The notes beneath the pieces were generated by a model, which was not told the origin of the DNA, did no database searches, and worked only from the letters and a program-made list of their open reading frames with translations. From Prosthecobacter sp. (lineage in GTDB: Bacteria > Verrucomicrobiota > Verrucomicrobiia > Verrucomicrobiales > Verrucomicrobiaceae), in NCBI GenBank assembly GCA_030827515.1, contig JAUREI010000013.1:1-40579 (forward strand): a stretch of DNA of 40,579 nt, in the 5' to 3' direction. The position numbers were made by a program, and so were the translations under genes. Below, piece by piece: positions 25,208-33,181 of the stretch. Numbering within the stretch: the stretch's first letter is position 1; the number at the start of each line of letters is the position of its first letter.

Positions 25208-27491
25208 GTACCGCTTCCGGCTGCACCTGCTCACCCTCGCCATGTTGTGCGGGTTCGGGCTTCTCGTGTACCGACTCTGGTCGCTGCAGATCGACCGCCA
25301 TGCAGAGTTTGTCGTCAAGGTTCCGGAAGCGCGCCTCCAACGCGCCCGCATTCCCGGTGTGCGCGGCGAGATCAAGGATCGCAACGGTGTCGTCCTCGCC
25401 ACCAACAAGGCCAGCTTTGAGGTGCAGGTCAACCTGCGCGAGGTCTACGACGAGTACATGCGCCAGTGTCGCATCAAAAAGATGGACTCCCCAACGGTCG
25501 CCTTTGAGTTCCTCGACCGCGGCCTGCCTCGGCGGCGCCTAGAACCCGATATCGTGACGATGTTCCAGGAGCTCATCATCAACCGGCTCAACGAAATGGG
25601 CCTCGCCGCCCCCTATAACTCCGACTCGCTCCGCGTTCATTACCGCAGCTTTGGCGGAGCCATTCCCTGGGTGTATCGCGACAATCTCAGCTTCTCGGAG
25701 TTCAGCCAGTTCGCCGAACACAACCTGGGGTTGCCAGGTGTCACCGTCGCCGCTCGCGGCACGCGCCTCTACCCCTACGGTGCACTCGCCTGCCATTTGC
25801 TTGGCTACGTGCGCATGCCCGATGACCAGCGTGTCTCGGTGGAGGAGCGCAAGGGCTGGGACTACTACACGCCTGACGAATTCGGCGGCGCCGGCGTGGA
25901 GAAGAGCTTCGACGCCCATCTGCGTGGCAAACCCGGTGTGCGGACGATGCAGCTCAATGAACGCGGACGTCCGGTCGGCGAGGTCAGCTTCGAGGAACCC
26001 CGCAAGGGTGACGATGTGTTCCTGACCCTCGATGCGCGCATTCAGTATATCGCCGAGCGCGCGCTGATCGACGGCAAGATCGGCCGCGGGTCGGTGGTCG
26101 TCCTTGCCCCCCAGTCCGGGGAGGTGCTGGCCATGGCCTCGGTCCCCAACTACAACCCGAACCGTTTCATCCCCAGCATCAAGCAGGCCGACTGGGACGA
26201 ACTGCTGGGCAACCGAACCGTTCCCCTGCTCAACCGCTCGATCCGCAGTTTTGTGCCCGGCTCGACCTACAAGGTGCCGATCGCGCTCGCCGGCTGCCTG
26301 GCCGGCATCCAGAACCACCGCTACAACTGTGCAGGCAGTGTCAAGTATGGCAACAAGGCCATGCAGTGCTGGATCCAGCGCCAAAACGGCGGCTCGCACG
26401 GTTCGCTCGACCTCAGCGACGCGCTCATGCGCTCCTGCAACTGCTACTTCTACCAGTATGGCAATACCGCCGGCGTTGACAGCATCACCCGCGTCGGCGC
26501 CATGCTGGGTCTGGGACAGCGCACCGGCATCGAGCTTGAGGAGGACGACCCCGGCATCCTGCCCAACCCGGACTGGCTCCGCCAGACCAGCCCCAATGAA
26601 CGCTGGAGCAACGGCCATACGGCAAACGTTTCCATCGGCCAGGGCAGCGTGCTCGCCTCGCCCATGCAGATGGCTGGCGTCGCCGCCGCCGTCGCGTCGG
26701 GAAAATCCTACAAGCCGCATCTGCTCAAGAAGGTGATGGACGGCGACCAACTTGTGCTCGAAAAGCAGCCGGAGCTGCGCGCCGACCTGCTCGCCCACTT
26801 CCAAGAGAAGGACCTTGAAACCGTTCGCAGCGGCATGTGGAAGGTCGTCAATGCCCAGGGTGGAACCGCCCGCGCGGCACGCATTTCAGGCGTGGAGGTG
26901 GCCGGCAAGACCGGCACCGCCCAGAACTGGCGACGCACGGAAAAAAACGTGCGCGTCGAGGACAATCACACCCTGTTCATCAGTTTTGCCCCCTATGTGA
27001 ACGCCAAGTTCGCCGTCTGCATTCTGGTCCAGGGTGGCAAGTCGGGGGGCGGCTGTGCGGCTCCCGTGGCGCAACGGGTTCTCGAACAGGCGCTTGCCCT
27101 CGACAACGGCTACGAAATCAAGCCGGAAGCCGTCACTGAAGTGAAGGGCGACTTCAACAAGATCGAGATGGTCAGCTATGAGGATTCCCCCCTCTTGATC
27201 GCCAGTCTCGGCCAGGAGGAGGACGGCGACGTTGGCACCGAACCCGAACGCGAGGCCACTGACACCACACCACGCAGCCGCCCGGCGGGCAGTGCTCCGA
27301 GCATTCGCCGGGAAGCCGACAGCGCCGGCAGCACCGGCGTCCGCAACAATCGCGAGGTGCCAAAGGCTGTGCCCGTTCGTCGCGCGCCGATGTTCCAGGG
27401 TGGCGCAGGCCAGCAACCCGCCGCTCCCGCTGCAGCCCCCGAACCCGCGCCCTCACCGGGTGGCTTTTTCCGCAGACTGTTTCGTCAGTAA
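25197..27491 (+). CDS. mrdA: penicillin-binding protein 2 with Pro/Ala-rich tail
   Basis: PBP2 is the elongasome D,D-transpeptidase, anchored in the inner membrane with its catalytic domain outside. The 764-residue protein has an N-terminal helix at residues 9-30, then the pedestal domain (VRGEIKDRNGVVLATN). The transpeptidase motifs follow: Ser356-Thr-Tyr-Lys359 (PGSTYK), Ser413-Cys-Asn415 (RSCNCYFY) and Lys571-Thr-Gly573 (AGKTGTAQNW). The usual PBP2 is 600-650 residues. The excess is a disordered tail from about residue 670, acidic at first, then rich in Pro, Ala and Gly, ending in basic-aromatic GGFFRRLFRQ. It overlaps mreD by 11 bases. No rodA glycosyltransferase gene follows; its partner must be encoded elsewhere. 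Confidence 0.96.
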   Translation: MVVKYRFRLHLLTLAMLCGFGLLVYRLWSLQIDRHAEFVVKVPEARLQRARIPGVRGEIKDRNGVVLATNKASFEVQVNLREVYDEYMRQCRIKKMDSPTVAFEFLDRGLPRRRLEPDIVTMFQELIINRLNEMGLAAPYNSDSLRVHYRSFGGAIPWVYRDNLSFSEFSQFAEHNLGLPGVTVAARGTRLYPYGALACHLLGYVRMPDDQRVSVEERKGWDYYTPDEFGGAGVEKSFDAHLRGKPGVRTMQLNERGRPVGEVSFEEPRKGDDVFLTLDARIQYIAERALIDGKIGRGSVVVLAPQSGEVLAMASVPNYNPNRFIPSIKQADWDELLGNRTVPLLNRSIRSFVPGSTYKVPIALAGCLAGIQNHRYNCAGSVKYGNKAMQCWIQRQNGGSHGSLDLSDALMRSCNCYFYQYGNTAGVDSITRVGAMLGLGQRTGIELEEDDPGILPNPDWLRQTSPNERWSNGHTANVSIGQGSVLASPMQMAGVAAAVASGKSYKPHLLKKVMDGDQLVLEKQPELRADLLAHFQEKDLETVRSGMWKVVNAQGGTARAARISGVEVAGKTGTAQNWRRTEKNVRVEDNHTLFISFAPYVNAKFAVCILVQGGKSGGGCAAPVAQRVLEQALALDNGYEIKPEAVTEVKGDFNKIEMVSYEDSPLLIASLGQEEDGDVGTEPEREATDTTPRSRPAGSAPSIRREADSAGSTGVRNNREVPKAVPVRRAPMFQGGAGQQPAAPAAAPEPAPSPGGFFRRLFRQ

Positions 27492-27520
27492 TAAATTTCT
27501 CACCCTCAACACCCACTCTT

Positions 27521-29113
27521 ATGCCACTTGGAATTGTTCAGCGAATCAAGGAATTCATCACCGGTAAGAAGGACATCCGCCAGGGAACCCGCCTGGTCAT
27601 CAACTGCGAGAAGTTGGAGAACCGGGTCGCCCTGCTCGACAACGGCGTGCTCGAGGAGTACACCATCGAGCGCACCGGTACCAGCACCATCGTCGGCTCC
27701 ATCTACAAGGGCCGGGTCAAAAACATTGAGCAGGGCCTGAAGGCCATGTTCATCGACATCGGCCTCGACAAGAACGCCTTCCTGCATTTCTGGGATGCCA
27801 TTCCCGAGGCCCTTTCCAATCAGGGCATGGAGGAAGTCACCCGCGGCGGCAGCAAAAAAAAGGGCAAGCGCATCGAGGCCAAGGACATTCCCTCCCTCTA
27901 CCCGGTCGGCTCGGAGATCATGGTTCAGGTCACCAAGGGGCCGATCGGAAACAAGGGGCCGCGTGTCACCACCAACATCTCCCTCGCCGGACGCCTGCTC
28001 GTCCTCATGCCGCAGAACGACCAGTTCGGCATCTCGCGCAAGGTGGAGGATCCGAAGGAGCGCGCGCGCCTGCGCCGCATCGTCGAGAAGGTCAATGTCC
28101 CCGAGGGCATGGGCCTGATCATGCGCACCGAGGCTTCGGGCAAGCGGGATCGCCACATCATTCGCGACCTCAGCCTGCTGATCGAGCAGTGGAACGACAT
28201 CGTCGCCATTCGCGACGGCAAGAAGGCGCCTGTGTGCTGCTTCCAGGAACCCGAACTGATCGAGCGCACGGTCCGCGACTTTCTCACGGATGAGATCGAC
28301 GAGGTCGCCTGTGACGATCCGGCGACCGTCGAACGCATGCAGCAGATGGCCGCACAGATCTCGCGCCGCGCCAAAAACCGCATCACCCTGTATCAGGGAC
28401 AAACCGCCCTGTTCGAGCACTACGGCATCCAGAAGCAGATCGACAATGCCTTCTACCGGCAGGTCTGGCTGCCCTGCGGCGGCTACATTGTCATCGACCA
28501 GACCGAGGCGCTGGTCTCCATCGACGTCAACACCGGCCGCAACAAGGGTTCCAAGGACGTCGACAAACTCATTCTCGAAACCAACCTTGAAGCGGGCCAG
28601 GAGGTCGCCCGCCAGTTGCGTCTGCGCAACATGGGCGGACTCATTGTTGTCGACTTCATCGACATGAAACACCGCAAGGACCAGCAGGCGGTTTACAAGT
28701 CGATGCTGGAACACCTCAAGCGTGACAAGGCCAAGACCCAGGTCCTGCCAATCAGCCAGTTTGGCCTCATGGAGATGACCCGTCAGCGCCTGCATGAGTC
28801 CCTCAGCAGTGCCCTCTACGAGCCGTGCCCCTACTGCAAGGGCCATGGCCAGGTCAAGACCACCACCACGATGAGTGTGGAACTTCAGCGGCGACTGGCG
28901 GCCATCCTCGGAACCGGCAAGGAGGAGCACAAGAACCTGGTCGTCGTCGTCCATCCCGACGTCATGCAGCGGCTCAAGTCTGAGGACGGCGAGTTGCTGG
29001 TCGATCTGGAGCGCAAGTACTTCGCCCGCCTCACCTTCCGCAGCGACCCCACCCTGCATCGCGAGGAAATGAAAATTTCCAGCTCCGCATCAGGTGAAGA
29101 GATCCGCCTGTAG
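27521..29113 (+). CDS. rng: ribonuclease G (RNase E/G family)
   Basis: This endoribonuclease processes rRNA 5' ends and decays mRNA. The 530-residue protein has an S1-type RNA-binding domain (about residues 55-150, VGSIYKGRVKNIEQGLKAMFIDIGLDKNAFL) with an inserted basic stretch SKKKGKR. The RNase H-like catalytic domain follows, with Asp335 in SIDVNTGR and Asp378 in VVDFIDM as metal ligands. The zinc-link sequence CPYCKGHG (Cys436, Cys439) dimerises subunits in relatives. There is no long disordered C-terminal half, which separates it from RNase E. It lies 29 bases after mrdA. A neighbouring rng is also found after mreBCD in E. coli, so the arrangement is conserved across distant phyla. Confidence 0.95.
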   Translation: MPLGIVQRIKEFITGKKDIRQGTRLVINCEKLENRVALLDNGVLEEYTIERTGTSTIVGSIYKGRVKNIEQGLKAMFIDIGLDKNAFLHFWDAIPEALSNQGMEEVTRGGSKKKGKRIEAKDIPSLYPVGSEIMVQVTKGPIGNKGPRVTTNISLAGRLLVLMPQNDQFGISRKVEDPKERARLRRIVEKVNVPEGMGLIMRTEASGKRDRHIIRDLSLLIEQWNDIVAIRDGKKAPVCCFQEPELIERTVRDFLTDEIDEVACDDPATVERMQQMAAQISRRAKNRITLYQGQTALFEHYGIQKQIDNAFYRQVWLPCGGYIVIDQTEALVSIDVNTGRNKGSKDVDKLILETNLEAGQEVARQLRLRNMGGLIVVDFIDMKHRKDQQAVYKSMLEHLKRDKAKTQVLPISQFGLMEMTRQRLHESLSSALYEPCPYCKGHGQVKTTTTMSVELQRRLAAILGTGKEEHKNLVVVVHPDVMQRLKSEDGELLVDLERKYFARLTFRSDPTLHREEMKISSSASGEEIRL

Positions 29114-29170
29114 GCGACAAAAATGACACTTGTTTGAACAGGTTCCGACCGTCACTCTGTCCAAACTTCC

Positions 29171-29812
29171 ATGAGCCAAGACTCCAGCGGCAAGAACAAG
29201 ATCCTCCTCGTGGCAGCAACACTCGGGTTGCTGGCCGCCCTTTACTTCGGATGGCAGTATGCCAGTTGGGAGCCTACCGCCCCAATTCAGGCACCGAAAA
29301 CCGTTGAGAAGTCGGGAACGCGGACAGAGCCCAACCTGCTCAACACGCCGCAACCGACGACACCTGCCGCCAAGAAGGAGGATCTCGGACAACGTCTGAT
29401 GACGGCGGAGGAGGGCGATGTCCTGATCGACGAAATCCTGCGCTCCGACAAGGACATCCCGGACATGGCCCGTGACCTTCATGAACTGGTCAAGAAACTC
29501 AACGGTGAGGCCCAGGTCAATGCCAGCCAGCACCTTGTGAACCTGACCAGCGATGAGGACTATGGTCTGATTGCCGGTTTCCTCGTCGATCCCAAAACCA
29601 ATCCCGAGGTTCTCGACGTTCTGTTTTCCGACCTCATGAACCGCAACCGGGAGTTGCAGATGCCTCTGTTCATGAACATCCTGAAAAACTCACAGCACCC
29701 GCAGAGCGAGGAGGTTCGCAATGTGTTGACCATTCTCGCCGGTGAGGACTATGGCAACGATTGGGCCGCCTGGGACAAGTGGGCGATGGAGGAACTGCAG
29801 GCGCAACAGTGA
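29171..29812 (+). CDS. membrane-anchored protein of unknown function
   Basis: The 213-residue protein has a short polar N-terminus, one transmembrane helix (ILLVAATLGLLAALYFGW, residues 11-28), a Pro/Thr-rich linker to about residue 68, and a helical acidic domain. That domain contains pairs such as LMTAEEGDVLIDEIL, LVNLTSDEDYGLIAGFL and LTILAGEDYGNDWAAWDKW, in which a helix-turn-E/D-D-Y-G unit appears twice, as in HEAT-like repeats. The likely topology is N-in with the soluble part outside. I do not recognise a family. It starts 57 bases after rng, and its TGA overlaps the GTG start of the methyltransferase gene, so the two are coupled. Confidence 0.75.
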   Translation: MSQDSSGKNKILLVAATLGLLAALYFGWQYASWEPTAPIQAPKTVEKSGTRTEPNLLNTPQPTTPAAKKEDLGQRLMTAEEGDVLIDEILRSDKDIPDMARDLHELVKKLNGEAQVNASQHLVNLTSDEDYGLIAGFLVDPKTNPEVLDVLFSDLMNRNRELQMPLFMNILKNSQHPQSEEVRNVLTILAGEDYGNDWAAWDKWAMEELQAQQ

Positions 29813-30804
29813 GCCCCCAGCCGCAGGAGCGCGAAGGCGCAGTGCCGTTCGTCGACTTCATGGCGCATGCCCTGCACGACCCCAAACGGGGTTATTACGC
29901 ACGGCAGATCCGCGGCGTCGGGGGTCGTGGGGATTTTGCGACCGCCTGCACCCTCTTCCTGGAATTTGGCGAGGCGATCGCAGGCTGGCTCAATGCCGAA
30001 CGGCAGGCTCAGCCGCTCATCCGCAATGTCATAGAAATCGGGGCCGGAGACGGTTCCCTGTTCAAGGCCGTGCGCCGCGCCTGCGGTTTCTGGCGCCGCC
30101 ATCTTTGGCGGTGGTACATCGTCGAATCCTCACCGGTTCTCCGCAAGCAACAACAGGCACTGCTGGGGAATTCAGTCGTCTGGCACAAACGACTTGAGGA
30201 CGCCCTTGTCGCCACAAAGGGCGAAGCCTTTCTGTTTCACAACGAGTTGCTCGACGCCTTTCCGGCCCACCTGCTGGAATGGCGCGGTGGCAGCTGGCAG
30301 GAGGTCCTGATCAGGCCGGACGGCGACGAGCAACTGGCGCCACTGACCCTGCCGGAGGACGAGCTTGCCGACTTCACGGTGTTTGACGCATGGAAGCCCG
30401 CGGAGGGACAGCGTTGCGAGCTCCACCGCAGTGTCCGGGACTGGATGAATGGGTGGGCATCGCACTGGCGTCACGGATCCATGCTGACGATCGACTATGG
30501 AGGTCCCTTCCCCGGCTTGTACCAACGCCGCCCTCGAGGCACCCTGCGCGCTTACCTCCTCCACCAGCGACTCGAGGGGAAAGAGGTTTACGCCAATCCG
30601 GGGCGACAGGACATCACGGCCGACATCAACTTCTCCGACCTCCGTCGTTGGGGCTGCCGCCTTGGCTGGAGGGAGACCGACTTCTTGCCGCTTCATGAAT
30701 TCCTTGTCCGGCACTTGCCAGCCAATCGCCGACCCGCAGTTCTGCTCAATCCGGACGGAGCCGGTGGAGCCTTTCAGTGCCTGATGGTGCGCCCCACGGG
30801 TTAG
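29809..30804 (+). CDS. MidA/NDUFAF7-type SAM-dependent methyltransferase
   Basis: The 331-residue protein matches the DUF185/MidA family. It has PFVDFMAHALHDPKRGYYARQ at the N-terminus, then GRGDFATA, then the SAM-binding motif VIEIGAGDGSL near residues 74-84. FHNELLDAFPAHLLEW is the equivalent of the family substrate strand, and a late MLTIDYGGPFPGLYQRRPRGTLRAY is the best-conserved family block. In mitochondria this family (NDUFAF7) dimethylates an arginine of the NuoD homologue during complex I assembly; the bacterial substrate is not established. The start GTG 29809 overlaps the preceding stop (GTGA). It converges with the DUF1080 gene, with three bases between stop codons. Confidence 0.88.
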   Translation: MSPQPQEREGAVPFVDFMAHALHDPKRGYYARQIRGVGGRGDFATACTLFLEFGEAIAGWLNAERQAQPLIRNVIEIGAGDGSLFKAVRRACGFWRRHLWRWYIVESSPVLRKQQQALLGNSVVWHKRLEDALVATKGEAFLFHNELLDAFPAHLLEWRGGSWQEVLIRPDGDEQLAPLTLPEDELADFTVFDAWKPAEGQRCELHRSVRDWMNGWASHWRHGSMLTIDYGGPFPGLYQRRPRGTLRAYLLHQRLEGKEVYANPGRQDITADINFSDLRRWGCRLGWRETDFLPLHEFLVRHLPANRRPAVLLNPDGAGGAFQCLMVRPTG

Positions 30805-30807
30805 GTG

Positions 30808-32268
30808 TCACCGGCTTCCATGGCGAATCACACATCCGACAATCACTTCACGAAGCCTGCGGTCGATTCCGAACACCACTCCAGGCTCCCGTCGATCCCA
30901 GGCAAAGGCCTGCCCCGGGGCGCTGACCGGCAGGGCACCCAGCCACATGGCTGTCCCCCCCGCATCCGGCAGTTCAACCAGGCACATCTCCCGTGCATCA
31001 TGACCCGTGAAATACAGCCGGCCATCCGGTCCGAATCCGCCGCCTGAAGCGCTGTGGGCGCCAAAGCGCACGACGGCTTCCCGGGGAAACCGCCACTCCT
31101 TCACGAGCCGCCAGTCGTCATCGAATTGAACCAGACGCGTGTTGGCCGGATCGTCGCTCCTTGCATACGCGGCAAAGCAGGCGAACCAAGCTCCCTCGTG
31201 GCGGTCGATCCAAGTCAGCGCCCCCTTCTCATGAGCGAGGTCGATGCTCTCCGCGTGGCTCATATCGGCGGCATTCCAGATTTCCACCGAACTGTGCGCC
31301 GGCTGCTCCGGATCCCTCGAGTGGGCGCAGTAGAGCCGTCCATCAAGCACCAGCCCGGCATTCAGGTGCTTGAACCGGCCGCCCGGTACATCCTGCCACC
31401 CTCGAACCCGCTCGCCCGTGTCCCTGCGGTACTTGCCGATCGCGCGGCTGCTGATCGCATAGAAATGCGCGTCATCCACGGCCACCCCCTGATGCGCCTC
31501 CGCTGCGGGAAATCTTCGCGATTCCGCATACCCCAGATCCAGCCCCTTGCGAAGTTTGCCCTGGTCCTCAAGCATCTTGCGCACCCGCTCCCGCTCCTTG
31601 GCCAGCGCAGCCTCCGGAACAACCATGGGTGTCAGGTTCTCACTCACCAGCGGCTCATCCGACGGAATGGCTCGCCAGCGCAGGTTGCGAAAGCTCACGT
31701 CCGCGCCGTGATCCTGCAGCGACAGTCGCGCCCCCCGGGCCGACAACTCTCCACCGCGGATGCGCAGCAACAACACCGCTTCCGCCCAGCGCGGGTCGGC
31801 ATAGTCGAAATCGATCACCTTCTCGCCGTTGAGCCAGTGCTGGATCACCGTGCCCTTGGCGACAATGCGACCCTCGTTCCACCGGCCGTGCGGCCGCACG
31901 ACATCCCTTGTTGGCGCCTGGCAGAAAAACAGGGAGGCCGCCGCCTGGCGGGGATTCTCTCCGTAGGAACTGTTGGCGTTGTCGAGCAGCTGGTATTCGT
32001 ATTGGCCCGGGCGATAATACACGCCGCTGTTGCAGCCCTTGGCCACCTTCCAGTCGAAGCGCAGTTCAAAGTCATCGGGCACCGGCGTGCGGGCGTAGAC
32101 CAGCGAACCGCCCCTGCCGACCCGGGTGATCTCGCCATCCACCACCGCCCAGTTGCCACCCTGTGTCCAGCCATCCAGGCTGCGACCGTCAAAGAGCGAC
32201 TCAAAGCCGGGTTCGGAACCCGGCAGCGCCGCCAGCGGCAGGGCGAGCAAAAAAGCGAGCGTTTTCAT
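30808..32268 (-). CDS. exported DUF1080 domain fused to a propeller-like domain
   Basis: The 486-residue protein begins with a signal peptide (MKTLAFLLALPLAALPGS). Residues 22-205 form a DUF1080 (3-keto-disaccharide hydrolase, concanavalin-like) domain: FESLFDGRSLDGWTQGG, DFELRFDWKVAKGCNSGVYYR, and a closing FRNLRWRAI. After a helical linker of about 60 residues, the C-terminal half (about 265-486) has repeated strands such as HQGVAVDDAHFYAISSRAIGKYRRDTG, FKHLNAGLVLDGRLYCAHS, GALTWIDRHEGAWFACFAAYA and FGPDGRLYFTGHD, which look like a six-bladed propeller. A role in periplasmic sugar breakdown or binding is plausible. The ATG overlaps the phosphoesterase stop by 4 bases (ATGA), so it is the last gene of that operon. 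Confidence 0.88.
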   Translation of the reverse strand: MKTLAFLLALPLAALPGSEPGFESLFDGRSLDGWTQGGNWAVVDGEITRVGRGGSLVYARTPVPDDFELRFDWKVAKGCNSGVYYRPGQYEYQLLDNANSSYGENPRQAAASLFFCQAPTRDVVRPHGRWNEGRIVAKGTVIQHWLNGEKVIDFDYADPRWAEAVLLLRIRGGELSARGARLSLQDHGADVSFRNLRWRAIPSDEPLVSENLTPMVVPEAALAKERERVRKMLEDQGKLRKGLDLGYAESRRFPAAEAHQGVAVDDAHFYAISSRAIGKYRRDTGERVRGWQDVPGGRFKHLNAGLVLDGRLYCAHSRDPEQPAHSSVEIWNAADMSHAESIDLAHEKGALTWIDRHEGAWFACFAAYARSDDPANTRLVQFDDDWRLVKEWRFPREAVVRFGAHSASGGGFGPDGRLYFTGHDAREMCLVELPDAGGTAMWLGALPVSAPGQAFAWDRREPGVVFGIDRRLREVIVGCVIRHGSR

Positions 32269-33137
32269 GCGGGAGTCAGGTCACGATTGGCCTGGCGTCG
32301 AAACCCCTGCAGACGCAGGGAGCCATCCGCATGAATGTCGAGCAACGAGAACGCGCTGTTTTCGGCACCGCTACCCTCCACCATCGCGGCAAGGGTGACG
32401 TACGGAATGCCGGCGATTTGCTGAAAGTCGTTCTTGTGGGAGTGCCCCTGAAAGACCGCGAGAACCCGCCCGGATTTCTCCAGACGTTCGCGCACCGCCG
32501 CCGCGTTGCGGACACCATGGGCCTTGTCTTCATCCAGACGCTGATGCGCAAGAATGATCACGGGACCGGATGCACGGCCCAGTTCGGCGTCCAGCCAGGC
32601 CAGCTCACGGTCGGTCAGGTTGGCGTCCTGCCAGTGAAAATTGCCGCGCTGGTAAGGAGTGCCATCGTTACGGAAGCAGGCATCGAGGATCAAAAAGCGG
32701 ATTCCCCCGCTTTCAAAGGCCTCGTGACCGCCGGCAGCCGCGGTGTTTTCGGCAAACTCGGTCTTGCTGAGCGTGCCGACACAATGATTGCCCAGCACGT
32801 AATGCCGGGGCATCGAGAGTCGGGCATAGTGCGACTCCATGGTGCGCAGCCATTCGATCTCTTGTTCCACGGATTCGGCCTGGTCGATGAAATCGCCAAG
32901 TTCCACGACAAAGGCGGGGCGCTCGCGATTCATGACGTCCACCGCCTCATCCAGCTTGGCCAGTGCCTCGCGGTAAAATCGCGTCTTGGTGGCCGTCTTG
33001 TCGGCATAGTGCAAATCCGTCATCAGCCCGGCCCGCAATGCCGGCCTGGCACCGGTGTCGGCGGCAAGGGGACGCCCTCCACCGAGCCCGGCCAGACACA
33101 GGCTGCTCTGCTGCAGGAAGACGCGGCGGGATGTCAT
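32265..33137 (-). CDS. Tat-exported calcineurin-like metallophosphoesterase
   Basis: The 290-residue enzyme has a twin-arginine signal (MTSRRVFLQQSSLCLAGLGG) and a full set of dinuclear-metal motifs: Asp41-x-His43 in TDLHY, Gly81-Asp82 in ELGDFID, Gly-Asn117-His118 in VLGNHC, His198 in ILAHQ, and GHSH (His232, His234). It would hydrolyse a phosphomono- or diester in the periplasm. The insert LSKTEFAENTAA and the DACFRNDGTPYQRG segment resemble the 3',5'-cyclic-nucleotide or glycerophosphodiester branch, but the substrate cannot be fixed. It lies 44 bases after the pyruvyl transferase gene and overlaps the DUF1080 gene by four. Confidence 0.9.
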   Translation of the reverse strand: MTSRRVFLQQSSLCLAGLGGGRPLAADTGARPALRAGLMTDLHYADKTATKTRFYREALAKLDEAVDVMNRERPAFVVELGDFIDQAESVEQEIEWLRTMESHYARLSMPRHYVLGNHCVGTLSKTEFAENTAAAGGHEAFESGGIRFLILDACFRNDGTPYQRGNFHWQDANLTDRELAWLDAELGRASGPVIILAHQRLDEDKAHGVRNAAAVRERLEKSGRVLAVFQGHSHKNDFQQIAGIPYVTLAAMVEGSGAENSAFSLLDIHADGSLRLQGFRRQANRDLTPA

Positions 33138-33181
33138 GATCGTTTTACGGCCCAGCCAAGGACTGACATGCAGGAAAGACC

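Noticed and set aside
27506-29059. 517-codon open frame on the minus strand
   Set aside because: Antisense to rng, which carries all RNase E/G catalytic residues.
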